The notes: generated by a model not told the origin, from the letters alone. Positions 33,141 through 41,823 are shown, counted from the first letter of the stretch. The stretch: 61,191 bases of DNA from UBA93 sp964477205 (GCA_964477205.1 CAYZDE010000001.1:1-61191); one strand, 5' to 3'. Numbers and translations: made by a program.

Positions 33141-33155
33141 AGGATATATAGCTAT
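33141..33155. promoter_or_regulatory. TATA-like promoter between divergent genes
   Basis: GATATATAGCTATCTAT lies between the divergent 33106 (minus) and 33239 (plus) genes. The core TATATAGCTAT is close to symmetric, so it could serve either direction. Confidence 0.35.
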
Positions 33156-33238
33156 CTATACTGTTTTGTCGCGGGAGAGTTAATGTTGCCTCCACGATTG
33201 ACCTTGTATTGGTGGGGCTATTGAATTTGAGTTTAGGC

Positions 33239-34048
33239 ATGATGGTTGACGGGAACTCGCGTTTTGCGTTCGTGGAATCCCTTATGCAACTCGGCTTGGC
33301 TCCGGCTGACTTGTCGGACGCCGGAAACCGCGAGGCAATCATGCCCGTTTACTTGAAGCAATTAAAGCAAGTTTACGTTCGCAACGCGCGTTGGTGCATT
33401 GAATTAGGCGAGTCATTGTTGTCCCGGGTGGAGAACTCGGATTACGTTGTATTTGTTTACAATGTAGCTAACCGGGCGCGCGGCCATTTCTTAAGCATTG
33501 ACAACGCGATTTGTGAGGTTGGCGCTGAGCTAGTTGACCGGCTCGGGCAATTCGGTTCGGTGTGCCTTCTCGGGCCTGAAAAGGAAAAGCAACAGTGGAT
33601 GAGTATGTTTCCTAATTTGCAAAACGTATCGGATTCGCGTGATGGCAACCGTTCGGTAATTATTACCGGCTACCAGCAAGGAGTCGGCGAGGACGAGCGA
33701 ACGCGATTCATGCGCCCACTCGATTACTTCATCCGCAGCACGCAAATGCGCTTCTCAGGAATGTACTTGCCTGCATTGTCTAATGCACAGCTCGTAGTGT
33801 TGAGCCACGTGCCTTATTTTTATCAGCCTGAATCCGTGGTCAATGCCCTCCTAGAGGAGGTGGCGCTGGATGAAGAGCACGACGAGTTAAACGTTTATTC
33901 GCAGGGAGTTTACGATGCGTGGGTTGACCACTACTCGCAAACGCCTTCACTCTTCTTGTCGAGTAATGCGCGGCCGCCGCGCGTCAAGGAATTTATTGAA
34001 CCTAACGGGAATGCAATCGAAGCCGTAAGAGCGTTAACGAGTGTGTAG
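33239..34048 (+). CDS. Unknown soluble protein, about 270 aa
   Basis: I do not recognise this gene. The frame is open from a TTG at 33209; I prefer the paired ATGs at 33239/33242. The product is soluble, with alternating helices and strands: 'DYVVFVYNVANRARGHFLS', 'GSVCLLGPEKEKQQWMSMF', 'NRSVIITGYQQGVGEDER', 'AQLVVLSHVPYFYQPES' and 'DELNVYSQGVYDAW'. Several short strands each end in a polar loop, which suggests an alpha/beta fold. No catalytic motif stands out. It is flanked by convergent redox genes and a divergent promoter, so it is monocistronic. Confidence 0.65.
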   Translation: MMVDGNSRFAFVESLMQLGLAPADLSDAGNREAIMPVYLKQLKQVYVRNARWCIELGESLLSRVENSDYVVFVYNVANRARGHFLSIDNAICEVGAELVDRLGQFGSVCLLGPEKEKQQWMSMFPNLQNVSDSRDGNRSVIITGYQQGVGEDERTRFMRPLDYFIRSTQMRFSGMYLPALSNAQLVVLSHVPYFYQPESVVNALLEEVALDEEHDELNVYSQGVYDAWVDHYSQTPSLFLSSNARPPRVKEFIEPNGNAIEAVRALTSV

Positions 34049-34122
34049 TCTGTTTCCAGTAAGCAACTACTCAAGCCCCTCCAAAACACTTTTTCGGCTC
34101 GGCATTTATCCTGGAGCGGTTC

Positions 34123-34422
34123 TTAACCAAGAGCGGAGTCAATTTTCGGCTTGTCGAACCCGACGATTATCGTGCCGTTGATATCCAACACGGGCACGCC
34201 CATTTGCCCGCTCTTCTCAATCATTTCCTTAGCGCGCTCCTTGTCAATTGAAACATCTACGTACTCGTATTCTACTTTCTTCTCGTCCAAGTATTTCTTG
34301 GCGAGTACACAGTAAGGGCACGCCACGGTTCCATAAACTATTATTTTGCTCATTTTATTCGCCTCCTTAATCATTCTACTTAATTTTCTTTCACGAATTT
34401 CCTTTAACTCTTTATCGATCAT
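34123..34422 (-). CDS. Glutaredoxin-like protein
   Basis: The glutaredoxin fold covers the last 76 residues: 'IIVYGTVACPYCVLAKKYLD' (CPYC site), 'VEYEYVDVSIDKERAKEMI', 'GVPVLDINGTIIVGFD' (cis-proline and glycine-rich turn). The longest frame starts at 34422 with an ATGA overlap on the thioredoxin gene and adds a charged helix 'DKELKEIRERKLSRMIKEAN'. An internal ATG at 34353 has its own strong AAGGAGGCGA ribosome binding site 5 bases upstream. Both starts are credible, and two protein forms are possible. It acts in thiol-disulfide exchange in the cytoplasm. Confidence 0.88.
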   Translation of the reverse strand: MIDKELKEIRERKLSRMIKEANKMSKIIVYGTVACPYCVLAKKYLDEKKVEYEYVDVSIDKERAKEMIEKSGQMGVPVLDINGTIIVGFDKPKIDSALG

Positions 34423-34712
34423 TCTTCCTCGCCTGCTGCAACGAGCACGGCTTTCTCAAGCGTCGGCTCGTTAATGGCGTCCAATAAGAATTCGTTCGCC
34501 GGCCCCTTCACTACGACAGTCGGAACCGTGCTTATCCCGTATCCCCGTGCCTTCTCGGCGCCTATTGGCGTCGAAGCATCGTATTTAACGACGGCGAGTA
34601 TTCCCGGCCGCTTGCCTTCGAAGTAATCGAGGAACGCCTGCACTTTTTTCTTTGCCGGCTGGCAATGCGGGCAAGTAGGAGTAGTAAACAATTCAATAAT
34701 TACTTTTACCAT
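34419..34712 (-). CDS. Thioredoxin-like protein
   Basis: 97 residues with 'IELFTTPTCPHCQPAKKKVQ' (CPHC redox site, residues about 6-25) and 'GYGISTVPTVVVKGPANEF' (cis-proline, about 57-75). It is shorter than classical thioredoxin but complete for the small archaeal redoxin type. It overlaps the regulator gene upstream by 7 bases and the glutaredoxin gene downstream by 4, making a compact redox operon. Confidence 0.9.
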   Translation of the reverse strand: MVKVIIELFTTPTCPHCQPAKKKVQAFLDYFEGKRPGILAVVKYDASTPIGAEKARGYGISTVPTVVVKGPANEFLLDAINEPTLEKAVLVAAGEEE

Positions 34713-35047
34713 TCTTCAACCTCTTTCTCGACCGCGCGCGCCCAAGCGTGAACGGTTTTTATTATTCCTTTCTTAACTTCTTTTTTCTCTATGGTCTTGT
34801 AGACGAACACGAAGCCCCCTTCGTCGCGGTTGAATTGCCTGCGCTCCACGTAACCGCGCTTTAACAGTTTTCCGAGCGTCTTCTGCACGGTCGTCCGGTC
34901 CAAACGCATTTTCTTGGCGAGGGCGGACACGGTGAACCACTCCTTCTCCTTTAAGGCGAGCTCGAACACCTTGTACTCTCCGCGCGTAAGCCCGAGGCTG
35001 CACTTCACGACTTCCTCCAAGTCAACACTCTTACAAGCGAAATCCAT
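34706..35047 (-). CDS. Winged-helix transcriptional regulator (TrmB/MarR-like)
   Basis: 113 residues. 'LTRGEYKVFELALKEKEWFT' then 'VSALAKKMRLDRTTVQKTLG' and 'KLLKRGYVERRQFN' is a standard winged helix (residues about 19-75), followed by a beta wing and a long C-terminal helix that may dimerise. Two N-terminal cysteines (C5 and C16) could sense redox state. It is the first gene of the operon with thioredoxin and glutaredoxin, and gdhA ends just upstream (2 bases), so it may be transcribed from the gdhA promoter. Confidence 0.82.
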   Translation of the reverse strand: MDFACKSVDLEEVVKCSLGLTRGEYKVFELALKEKEWFTVSALAKKMRLDRTTVQKTLGKLLKRGYVERRQFNRDEGGFVFVYKTIEKKEVKKGIIKTVHAWARAVEKEVEEW

Positions 35048-35049
35048 GC

Positions 35050-36309
35050 TTATATCGATCCCCTGAACTGTTCCGCGGTCAGCACCCGCTTAAACGCGTG
35101 CCCGTACGCGGCGGTTCGATAATCCATTCCTTTTAACTTCTTCACGTATGAAGAGTATAATTCACTGAAAGCGCCCGTCATGCGCTCGCTGAGTAATTGC
35201 ATTACCTTTTCTTCACTCCAGTACCCGCCTTGCCTATTCTGGACCCATTCGAAGTAGGACACGGTTACCCCTCCGGCATTGCACAAAACGTCCGGCAACA
35301 CGTCTACGCCTCTTTCATTAAGTATTTCATCCGCCTCGTTGGTAATCGGCCCGTTGGCTAATTCCAATACTGTTTTTGCGTTTATGGAATCCACGTTTTC
35401 CTTGGTGATGGCGTTTTCCATTGCGGCGGGCACGAGTACGTCGACATCGGATGCAAGCAGGTCCGCGTTACTGGCTTCGTTTCCGAATCCTTTCAGCGAC
35501 CCGTGTTCCTTCTTGTGTAGAATCGCCTCGGCAACGTTCAACTCGTCCGTGATTATCGCGGTTTTGCTGTCGGATATGCCTACTACGGAATAGCCTTCTT
35601 CGGATAGAATGCGCGCCATATTACCTCCCGCGTTTCCAAATCCTTGTATTGCCACGCGCGTTCCCTTTTCTTTTCGTTTGTTAGCGGAAAGGTAAGCATT
35701 TAAAATATTTACGCCGCCCATTGCCGTCGCATAGCTTCTGCCCTCACTTCCTCCGAGCACGAGTGGCTTTCCAGTTATCATGCCCGGCTCGTGCCTTCCC
35801 TTGATTTTCTCGTATTCGTCGAGCATCCAAGCCATTGTCGATTCGTTAGTGTAAACGTCCGGCGCGGGAATGTCTTGGTCTACCCCCAACGCGGGGTGTA
35901 ATTGCCTAATGTACTCGCGGGAAACGTTTTCCAAATCAAGGGATTCGTATTCCTTTGGGTTTATCCTGATTCCCCCTTTGGCTCCGCCGTAAGGCAGGCT
36001 TAAGAGGGAGTTTTTGAGCGTCATTAAGAATGCTAGGGTTTTGACTTGGTTTACCTCGACTGTCGGATGAAAGCGGACTCCTCCTTTAGTGGGGCCGAGT
36101 GCGTCATTGTACTGCACCCTGTATGCTTTAAGCCATTTCTTGCCTTTTGACGTGTTTACCGGGAAGTGCAATTCAAAAACGCGTTTTGGTTCTCCGAGCG
36201 AATTAATTACTTTTTCTTTTTCGAAGCCGCAAACGCTTTTAGTGGTTACCCTGCACTTTTCAGCGACATTGTTTATCCTTTTTTTAACTTGTTCGAAAGC
36301 GTTATCCAT
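35050..36309 (-). CDS. gdhA: Glutamate dehydrogenase
   Basis: 419 residues, normal for hexameric archaeal enzymes. 'GGVRFHPTVEVNQVKTLAFL', 'LPYGGAKGGIRINP' (catalytic lysine region, residues about 105-118), 'DIPAPDVYTNESTMAWMLDEY' and the Rossmann 'IQGFGNAGGNMARIL' (about 222-236) are all intact. It converts glutamate and 2-oxoglutarate plus ammonia. A TATA-like TTTAAATA lies near 36343. The gene stops 2 bases before the redox regulator. Confidence 0.96.
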   Translation of the reverse strand: MDNAFEQVKKRINNVAEKCRVTTKSVCGFEKEKVINSLGEPKRVFELHFPVNTSKGKKWLKAYRVQYNDALGPTKGGVRFHPTVEVNQVKTLAFLMTLKNSLLSLPYGGAKGGIRINPKEYESLDLENVSREYIRQLHPALGVDQDIPAPDVYTNESTMAWMLDEYEKIKGRHEPGMITGKPLVLGGSEGRSYATAMGGVNILNAYLSANKRKEKGTRVAIQGFGNAGGNMARILSEEGYSVVGISDSKTAIITDELNVAEAILHKKEHGSLKGFGNEASNADLLASDVDVLVPAAMENAITKENVDSINAKTVLELANGPITNEADEILNERGVDVLPDVLCNAGGVTVSYFEWVQNRQGGYWSEEKVMQLLSERMTGAFSELYSSYVKKLKGMDYRTAAYGHAFKRVLTAEQFRGSI

Positions 36310-36388
36310 ACCACACCACGATGACGTATTTCATCACACGCGTTTAAATAATCTTTATAGTAGTGCGTTTTAACTGTTGAGAGCCGCA

Positions 36389-37126
36389 CTACCCTTTGCG
36401 GCGCCGGCCCTTGGGCTTGGGAACCTTGTAATGCGGGTAAATTCGGTTTACTTGGTCAATTGAAATGAAAGGCGGGAATCCGCTCGCTTCAAAGCCCGCG
36501 TCCAGCAATAATTCCGCGTTTTCTCCTGAAGCCAATTCCATGATTTTACTTAAGTTTGAAAACGATTTTCGGCCGGCTTCCGGAACATCTAGGCCTAGTA
36601 ATTGCATTAATTTCCTGCTTGCGGATTCGCGCAGCGAAGCGATGCGGGACAATGCTTCGTCGTATTCGACCGTCAAGTTAGCCTTGCGCACTATGCGCCA
36701 TTTGTTCAAATTAGCGGCTAGGCGCAGCGAATTTCCCTTCGCCGCGTTTTCCTTGAACGCGGCCTTTGGAAAGGCACGTCGCTTTAACAAGTATAAATAG
36801 TAAGAGAAGGCGAATTCAACTTCGTCGCCCTTCTTCTTCCTTCCGAATTTGGGTTCGGAGCGCGTTACTAACGAACTTAATCGTGCCTTTAGTGATTTCG
36901 GCTTTATTTTTGCAAGTTCCACTGCAAAATCGGCTTGAGAGCTTATTCGCTTTGCTTGCTCCGCTGCCAGTTTTTCAATTGCCTCGGCGTTTATCGGGGC
37001 TTTAGCAAAAGCTGCGTTGTCACAAGCAGCGCGCAGGACGCGAAGTCCTTGCTCCAGCTCTTTTTCGTCGGTTGTTTCAAGGGAGTAGCCGAGGTTTAGG
37101 GCTTCGCACAAGGCGAATTCCTTCAA
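36389..37126 (-). CDS. Unknown helical basic protein in the exosome operon
   Basis: 245 residues, mainly helical and basic, ending in 'YKVPKPKGRRRKG'. Segments such as 'NLNKWRIVRKANLTVEYDEA' and 'FSNLSKIMELASGENAELLL' look like a compact RNA- or protein-binding domain, but I do not recognise the family. The start is a TTG that overlaps the stop of the L37Ae gene (TTGA), so it is translated with the exosome and ribosome genes. In other archaea this place is often taken by rpoP or a KEOPS subunit; this protein is neither. Confidence 0.65.
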   Translation of the reverse strand: MKEFALCEALNLGYSLETTDEKELEQGLRVLRAACDNAAFAKAPINAEAIEKLAAEQAKRISSQADFAVELAKIKPKSLKARLSSLVTRSEPKFGRKKKGDEVEFAFSYYLYLLKRRAFPKAAFKENAAKGNSLRLAANLNKWRIVRKANLTVEYDEALSRIASLRESASRKLMQLLGLDVPEAGRKSFSNLSKIMELASGENAELLLDAGFEASGFPPFISIDQVNRIYPHYKVPKPKGRRRKG

Positions 37127-37344
37127 CCACGGGTCACCGCTTTCTTAGCTTGTTCACCGAGTTGCGTTGTCGGCGAGTAAGCGCCTCCTGCGAAGGTTGC
37201 TTCGCACGACCCGCACTTCCAAATCGCGTTGGATACGCGCTTGACTTTTTGCTTGCCGCACTTAGGGCAAACGTGCTTGGCCCGCTTTACCTTCAATACG
37301 CTGTTTTCGCGTTTTCTGATTTTAACTCCGTATCGGGAACCCAT
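37123..37344 (-). CDS. rpl37ae: Ribosomal protein L37Ae (eL43)
   Basis: 73 residues with the zinc ribbon 'CPKCGKQKVKRVSNAIWKCGSC' region (CPKC at about residues 26-29, CGSC at about 44-47), followed by 'TFAGGAYSPTT', the typical end. The start 'GSRYGVKIRKRENSVLK' matches the family. Part of the large ribosomal subunit. It follows rrp42 by 12 bases. Confidence 0.94.
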   Translation of the reverse strand: MGSRYGVKIRKRENSVLKVKRAKHVCPKCGKQKVKRVSNAIWKCGSCEATFAGGAYSPTTQLGEQAKKAVTRG

Positions 37345-37356
37345 TTTGCTTCACCC

Positions 37357-38127
37357 TTAAATTTGCGAGCGCAACCATGCGCTCTTTTCAATGGTTATGC
37401 CCAAGGTTTGCATCAAGTCGTCTTTTGACAACCCTGCTCGGCCACTCTTCTGGCCTGCACAAGCAAGGTCACCGTCCGAGACGCCCCAAGTCATGCGGCC
37501 TTCGCTCGCGATTTCCTCGGGTTCTGTAGCGTCTAGGACGAGCTTGCCCCCGATTTGCTCGAAGGTGCATGACGCGACGCTGCGGGATAATTCGAGTTGC
37601 CCTTCGTACTCGCCTCGCACGATGGCCCCGTCTTCGTACTTCGGGACTTTAGTGTTTTTGAGGGCCGCCATGGCCGCTAGGGCCGAGGTATCCTGTAGGT
37701 TGCCGCAGTTGTCTAGTACGTACAAGTCCACGAATATTCCTAGTACCTTGTCCTCTTCGAGGTAGAGCTTCTTAACGTCAACGCACTCCGCGCTTCGAAT
37801 CCCGCGGTCCACGACGCGCGAGAGCTCGATGGCCTCTATTTTGGGAGGGCCCGGGTAGTATTCGGGGTGAGCGAGAACGCAGAACTCCGAGTTCACCATG
37901 AACACGCCTTCGTCCGGCCTGTCGGAAAAAGGCTTCATCAAGTTGAACTTAACGCCGGAGAGGACTTTCGTGTCCCCTATTTGCACGAGGGCGCTGCCGT
38001 CGGCATTCGGAATGTAATCCTTTGTTACCTTGATTTCACGGTAATCCAGTAGGCCGCGGTCGTCCGCGCGCTTATTGTCCTTGATTAATTCGTTTATGTA
38101 ATCCGTTTTGATTTCGTCGACTATCAT
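37357..38127 (-). CDS. rrp42: Exosome subunit Rrp42
   Basis: 256 residues with an RNase PH fold but without the catalytic aspartate pair of Rrp41. 'DNKRADDRGLLDYREIKVTK' opens the domain; 'ALVQIGDTKVLSGVKFNLMK', 'RVVDRGIRSAECVDVKKLYL' and 'FVDLYVLDNCGNLQDTSALAAMAAL' follow in order. It pairs with Rrp41 to form the hexameric ring of the archaeal exosome, which degrades RNA 3' to 5' and adds tails. Its start overlaps the rrp41 stop by 4 bases. Confidence 0.96.
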   Translation of the reverse strand: MIVDEIKTDYINELIKDNKRADDRGLLDYREIKVTKDYIPNADGSALVQIGDTKVLSGVKFNLMKPFSDRPDEGVFMVNSEFCVLAHPEYYPGPPKIEAIELSRVVDRGIRSAECVDVKKLYLEEDKVLGIFVDLYVLDNCGNLQDTSALAAMAALKNTKVPKYEDGAIVRGEYEGQLELSRSVASCTFEQIGGKLVLDATEPEEIASEGRMTWGVSDGDLACAGQKSGRAGLSKDDLMQTLGITIEKSAWLRSQI

Positions 38128-38870
38128 TTTAATTCACCGTTTATTTTTGAAGAGACTTCCTCGTAATGCTCTTTTAAGGCGCGCGCTTGAATCTCGTGTA
38201 GGCTCTTCGAGCCCTCGACGACCATGTCGTACGCCTTTGAGATTTCCTCTCTCGTGAGCATTCCATCCATTTGGTATAGTATTATCTCGCCGGTTCGCGG
38301 GGATAGTATGGTTGGGACGTCGCTTTCTCCCAGGTTGTCTTCGTACTTGTCCAAGTCCAGGATGAGGTGGCCGTCAGCCTTTCCGCAGGCAACGCCACAG
38401 GCCAAGTCGCGCATCGGGATGCCCGCGTCCGCGAGCGCCACTGCCGCAGCGTTCACCGCGGCGACGCGCGTTCCACCGTCGCTTTGTAATACTTCAATGT
38501 GGATTTCAATCGCGGTCTTCGGGAACAAGTGCGTTAGCACTTGGTTCTCGAATACGTGCTCGATAACCTTGCTGATTTCACGGCTGCGGCGGTTCGGCCC
38601 GCTTCTGCCGTGCTCTTCCGCTCCGGAGAACGGGGCCATCAAGTATCTCGCGATTATCTTGGTGCGGTAAGGGTTGGCTAAGCGCTTTGGGAAGCACTCT
38701 TTAGGCCCGTAAACCGCGGCGAGTACTTTGTTGTTGCCCCACTGCAGTAATGCAGAGCCGTCCGCGCGCTTCAGTACGCCGGCTTTAATCTTGACTTCTC
38801 GAAGGTCGGTTATGTTTCTCCCGCTCAACCTCTTTCCGTCCGGGGAGACTAATTCTTTTTTCTCACTCAT
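38124..38870 (-). CDS. rrp41: Exosome subunit Rrp41 (catalytic)
   Basis: 248 residues. 'DLREVKIKAGVLKRADGSAL', 'NKVLAAVYGPKECFPK', 'EEHGRSGPNRRSREISKVIE' (phosphate and RNA binding arginines), and 'LQSDGGTRVAAVNAAAVALADA' with 'DLDKYEDNLGESDVPTILS' carrying the active-site aspartates. This is the phosphorolytic subunit of the exosome ring. The start overlaps rrp4 by 8 bases. Confidence 0.97.
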   Translation of the reverse strand: MSEKKELVSPDGKRLSGRNITDLREVKIKAGVLKRADGSALLQWGNNKVLAAVYGPKECFPKRLANPYRTKIIARYLMAPFSGAEEHGRSGPNRRSREISKVIEHVFENQVLTHLFPKTAIEIHIEVLQSDGGTRVAAVNAAAVALADAGIPMRDLACGVACGKADGHLILDLDKYEDNLGESDVPTILSPRTGEIILYQMDGMLTREEISKAYDMVVEGSKSLHEIQARALKEHYEEVSSKINGELK

Positions 38871-39486
38871 CGTTACTTACACCTTTTGACTCTTTTTCTA
38901 GGAACGTGTTTATGCGTTCGGTTAAGCCGCTAACATGCGATTCGTTGCAAATTTTGAGTATTGCACGAACGGCTAGCTTCGTGTTGCCTTCTTGAACGTA
39001 AATGCGGCCGTTCTTGCCTACGAATATTTGCGTTTTCGTGTACTCTTTTATGGTTGCGAGCATGCTCCCGTTCCTGCCGATTACGCGCGGCACTTTCACG
39101 GGATCGATTTCAATTAGCTCTCCCCCGCTGAAGCCTTGCGGGTCGTCCGCGCTAGCGTCGTTAACCTCGTTCACGGTGAACAATTTCACGGCGACAACGT
39201 CGCCTTCCTTGTACTCCTCGCGGCAGTCCCTGTCGCTAAGCCTCGCCAAGTACGGGGAGTTTAAGTCCAGCAGGTACCCTGTTATCAACAAAGTCTTGAC
39301 TATGCCTAAGACATAGTCTCCGCGTACCGGAACGTATTTTCCCTTCAAGGGTATGATTCGGTCGTCTCCGGCTAAGCTGATGATCGTTGCATACGACTTT
39401 CCGTTTTCTTCAAAGCAAGCGTTTCCGCGTTCCTGCCTGCAAGATGGAATCTCCTCGCCGGGAATTACTATTTCCTTCATTTTCAT
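38863..39486 (-). CDS. rrp4: Exosome RNA-binding cap subunit Rrp4
   Basis: 207 residues with an N-terminal domain ('VIPGEEIP' opening), an S1 domain around 'GKYVPVRGDYVLGIVKTLLITGYLLDL' and a KH domain 'IDPVKVPRVIGRNGSMLATIKEYT' (residues about 130-155, GRNG in place of GxxG). It caps the exosome ring and feeds RNA to it. It lies 6 bases after the SBDS gene. Confidence 0.95.
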   Translation of the reverse strand: MKMKEIVIPGEEIPSCRQERGNACFEENGKSYATIISLAGDDRIIPLKGKYVPVRGDYVLGIVKTLLITGYLLDLNSPYLARLSDRDCREEYKEGDVVAVKLFTVNEVNDASADDPQGFSGGELIEIDPVKVPRVIGRNGSMLATIKEYTKTQIFVGKNGRIYVQEGNTKLAVRAILKICNESHVSGLTERINTFLEKESKGVSNDE

Positions 39487-39492
39487 ATCACT

Positions 39493-40182
39493 TCACAATA
39501 ATTTGGTTTGTACGCTGCCCGCGGTGAGCTTGTTCAACTTGTTATAGAACTCGCCTTGCAGGCCTGCCGGGAATTTGCAAACGCATCGCAGCGAGCCGTC
39601 GCCGCGCCACTCTTCGCCGCTCATCCCGTACTCTTTGAGCGTGCCGTAACACTTTCCCGCGTGCTGTGCGGGAAGCACTATTTCCACTTTCAATTCTTCC
39701 GTACTAATCGGTATTATCTCCCTTAACGCCTCGATGACTTCCTGTACTTGCTCGTCAACGGGCTTGAACGCGTCGATTTTCACCTTAGCTTCTTCCATTG
39801 CGTTCTCAATGCGCTGGGGCGGGTGCGGCGCCTTATTCTTCGGGTCCACGGCAATGCGTGCGATTGCCGCGATTATTTTCGACTTCTTCTCGGCCAACGC
39901 CTTCCTGCGCTGGTCCGTGGTTAACTGTAATCCTCCCTTGGCGAAGATTTTCTTGGCGATTTCCGTGATGTCGCTCGTACCGAACGCCTTCTCCAGCTTT
40001 GCTGAGGTTTGCCTTTCACCCTTCTTCGCGTCCTTGAACACTTCATCCGAGACGAGCACTTTTTCGAGGTTGTTAATCGCCCCGGTTTTATACTCGTAAG
40101 CCAGTTTCGGGTCTACCAGTATTTCGAAGTGTTCGCCCCCGCTTTCATAGCGTGCGATTATCGTGTTTTCTATGCCGCTCAT
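39493..40182 (-). CDS. sdo1: SBDS ribosome maturation protein (Sdo1)
   Basis: 229 residues. 'IIARYESGGEHFEILVDPKLAYEYK' and 'FKDAKKGERQTSAKLEKAFGT' form the N-terminal FYSH domain, followed by 'ARIAVDPKNKAPHPPQRIENAM' (middle helical domain) and a ferredoxin-like C-terminal domain. The family helps release the anti-association factor from the large ribosomal subunit. Overlaps psmA by 4 bases. Confidence 0.96.
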   Translation of the reverse strand: MSGIENTIIARYESGGEHFEILVDPKLAYEYKTGAINNLEKVLVSDEVFKDAKKGERQTSAKLEKAFGTSDITEIAKKIFAKGGLQLTTDQRRKALAEKKSKIIAAIARIAVDPKNKAPHPPQRIENAMEEAKVKIDAFKPVDEQVQEVIEALREIIPISTEELKVEIVLPAQHAGKCYGTLKEYGMSGEEWRGDGSLRCVCKFPAGLQGEFYNKLNKLTAGSVQTKLL

Positions 40183-40892
40183 TTTTCAGTAAGCGCCTTT
40201 TCGATTTCCTTTTTGTTAAGCATCTTTACGCGCCTATCTTTCAAGCGGATTATCGCGAGGTCCACTTTGCCCGGCGTGAGTTTCTCTTCACTCGCCTTTC
40301 GCAAGGCCTTGAGCACGAGCTTTATTCCCTCGTCAACCGTGATGTTTTCATTGTATTCCTTCTTTAGGATTTCTTCAACGACTTTCTTGCCCGAGCCGAT
40401 GGCGCAAGCCTTGTACTCGAAGAGCGCGCCGCTCGGGTCGGTTTCGAATAAGTGCACTCCTCCGTCAGTGCCCGCCAGCAGGAGCGATACCCCGTAAGGC
40501 CTAACTCCCGCGAATTGAGTGTAATACTGAATGTGGTCGCCTAGCATTTTAGAGAGTAAGTCAACCGGAATTTCCTCGTCGTAAGATAAGCGGTGCTTTT
40601 GCGCTTCAAGGCGCGCGATGTCCACCAAGCGCCTCGCGTCCGCGACTAGCCCGCTGGAAGAAGCGACCATGTGCGAGTCGATTTGGAAGATTTTCTCGTG
40701 GCTCGCACTCACCGCTAGCGGGTTGTTAATGCGCTTGTGTGCAGCGAGGATTACCCCGTCCTTACAAACGATGCCTATGCTCGTCGCTCCCGTGCGTACT
40801 GCCTCGCGCGCGTATTCTACTTGGAATAAGCGCCCGTCGGGCGAGAACACTGTAATTGCTCGGTCATACGCTGCCTGAGAAGGAGGATACAT
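40179..40892 (-). CDS. psmA: Proteasome subunit alpha
   Basis: 237 residues. 'AAYDRAITVFSPDGRLFQVEYAREAV' is the alpha-subunit N-terminal gate signature, and 'RPYGVSLLLAGTDGGVHLFETDPSG' is a second hallmark. It forms the outer rings of the 20S proteasome. It is the first gene after a gap of about 100 bases, so a promoter probably lies in 40893-40993. The beta subunit is not in the window. Confidence 0.96.
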   Translation of the reverse strand: MYPPSQAAYDRAITVFSPDGRLFQVEYAREAVRTGATSIGIVCKDGVILAAHKRINNPLAVSASHEKIFQIDSHMVASSSGLVADARRLVDIARLEAQKHRLSYDEEIPVDLLSKMLGDHIQYYTQFAGVRPYGVSLLLAGTDGGVHLFETDPSGALFEYKACAIGSGKKVVEEILKKEYNENITVDEGIKLVLKALRKASEEKLTPGKVDLAIIRLKDRRVKMLNKKEIEKALTEK

Positions 40893-40993
40893 TCCTTAAA
40901 CACCTCTAAACTTGACGAATTAGGCCCTAAATAAGTAGGGCATTGATTGTTATTTTTTTTTCCGTCCAAAAAATGTGCCTCAGCACCTTTTTA

Positions 40994-41281
40994 TTACTTT
41001 AGTAATGCCTTAAGCGTGCCTGAAACGCGCTTAATTCGCAGGGACGCGCGCTTGCCGGAAAAATCGCGTTTGAAGGCGAGCGCGGCAATGACTTCATCGA
41101 GTTGAGAGTGGTTGCATTTCACCACGAAATTGCCTTTGACTATCTCCGGCCTTGCATTAGCCCGGGACGCCCCCGCCACTCCCAAGAAGTCTTTCACGGC
41201 TTCACGAACGCAATCCTCAAAATCATCGGAGTTCACGCCGAGTGCGTCGACGAGTATCCACCTTTGCTTCTCGCGCATCAT
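40994..41281 (-). CDS. rnp2: RNase P protein component 2 (Pop5)
   Basis: 95 residues of the Pop5/Rpp14 fold: 'KQRWILVDALGVNSDDFEDCVREAV' opening, 'KGNFVVKCNHSQLDEVIAAL' in the middle, and the typical terminal 'RVSGTLKALLK'. It partners with Rpp30 on the RNase P RNA, whose gene is at 21192-21466. The start overlaps the rdgB stop by 4 bases (ATGA). Confidence 0.87.
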   Translation of the reverse strand: MMREKQRWILVDALGVNSDDFEDCVREAVKDFLGVAGASRANARPEIVKGNFVVKCNHSQLDEVIAALAFKRDFSGKRASLRIKRVSGTLKALLK

Positions 41282-41823
41282 TTTAATTCCTCCGCAAAAG
41301 CAAGTAATGCCTTGTTCCTGTGTGATAATGCGTTCTTCTCGTCGCGGGTCATCTCCGAGAAAGTTTTCTCGAATCCTTCTGGAATGAACACGCGGTCATA
41401 AGGCAAGCGCTCGCGCTCCTCGCCTTTCTCACACTCTGCAATCGAGCCATTGCAAACGCCTTTGAATACCTTGACTTCCTTGTTCGGCTCGGCGTAAGCA
41501 ACGAGCGTTTCAAAGCGCGCTTTCCTGCCTTTGCCTTCCAAGAGCTTGAGGATGCCTTCGATCTTGATTCCATCGACTACGAACTTTGCGTAAACTCCCG
41601 GGAAGTCGTTGAACGCTTCAAAGTACAATGCCGTGTCCTCCACGAACACGGGAGCGTTCGCCTTGGCTAGAGCTTGCCTTGCTTTAGAGCGAACGATTGC
41701 CTCGTGCCCTAACTCGTGCGGCTCGAACATGCCTAATTCGAGTTGTTCGACTTCGTGCGGTGCGAGTATCATGCGCGCTTCCTTTAGTTTTCCGGGGTTA
41801 GCGGTTGCGAACAATAATTTCAC
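41278..41823 (-). CDS. rdgB: XTP/dITP pyrophosphatase (RdgB/HAM1)
   Basis: 181 residues. 'KLLFATANPGKLKEARMIL' (N-terminal substrate loop), 'PVFVEDTALYFEAFNDFPGVYAKF' (metal-binding aspartate) and 'LPYDRVFIPEGFEKTFSEM...KNALSHRNKAL' (the SHR motif at the end) are complete. It hydrolyses damaged purine nucleotides. It overlaps both neighbours by 4 bases. Confidence 0.95.
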   Translation of the reverse strand: MKLLFATANPGKLKEARMILAPHEVEQLELGMFEPHELGHEAIVRSKARQALAKANAPVFVEDTALYFEAFNDFPGVYAKFVVDGIKIEGILKLLEGKGRKARFETLVAYAEPNKEVKVFKGVCNGSIAECEKGEERERLPYDRVFIPEGFEKTFSEMTRDEKNALSHRNKALLAFAEELK

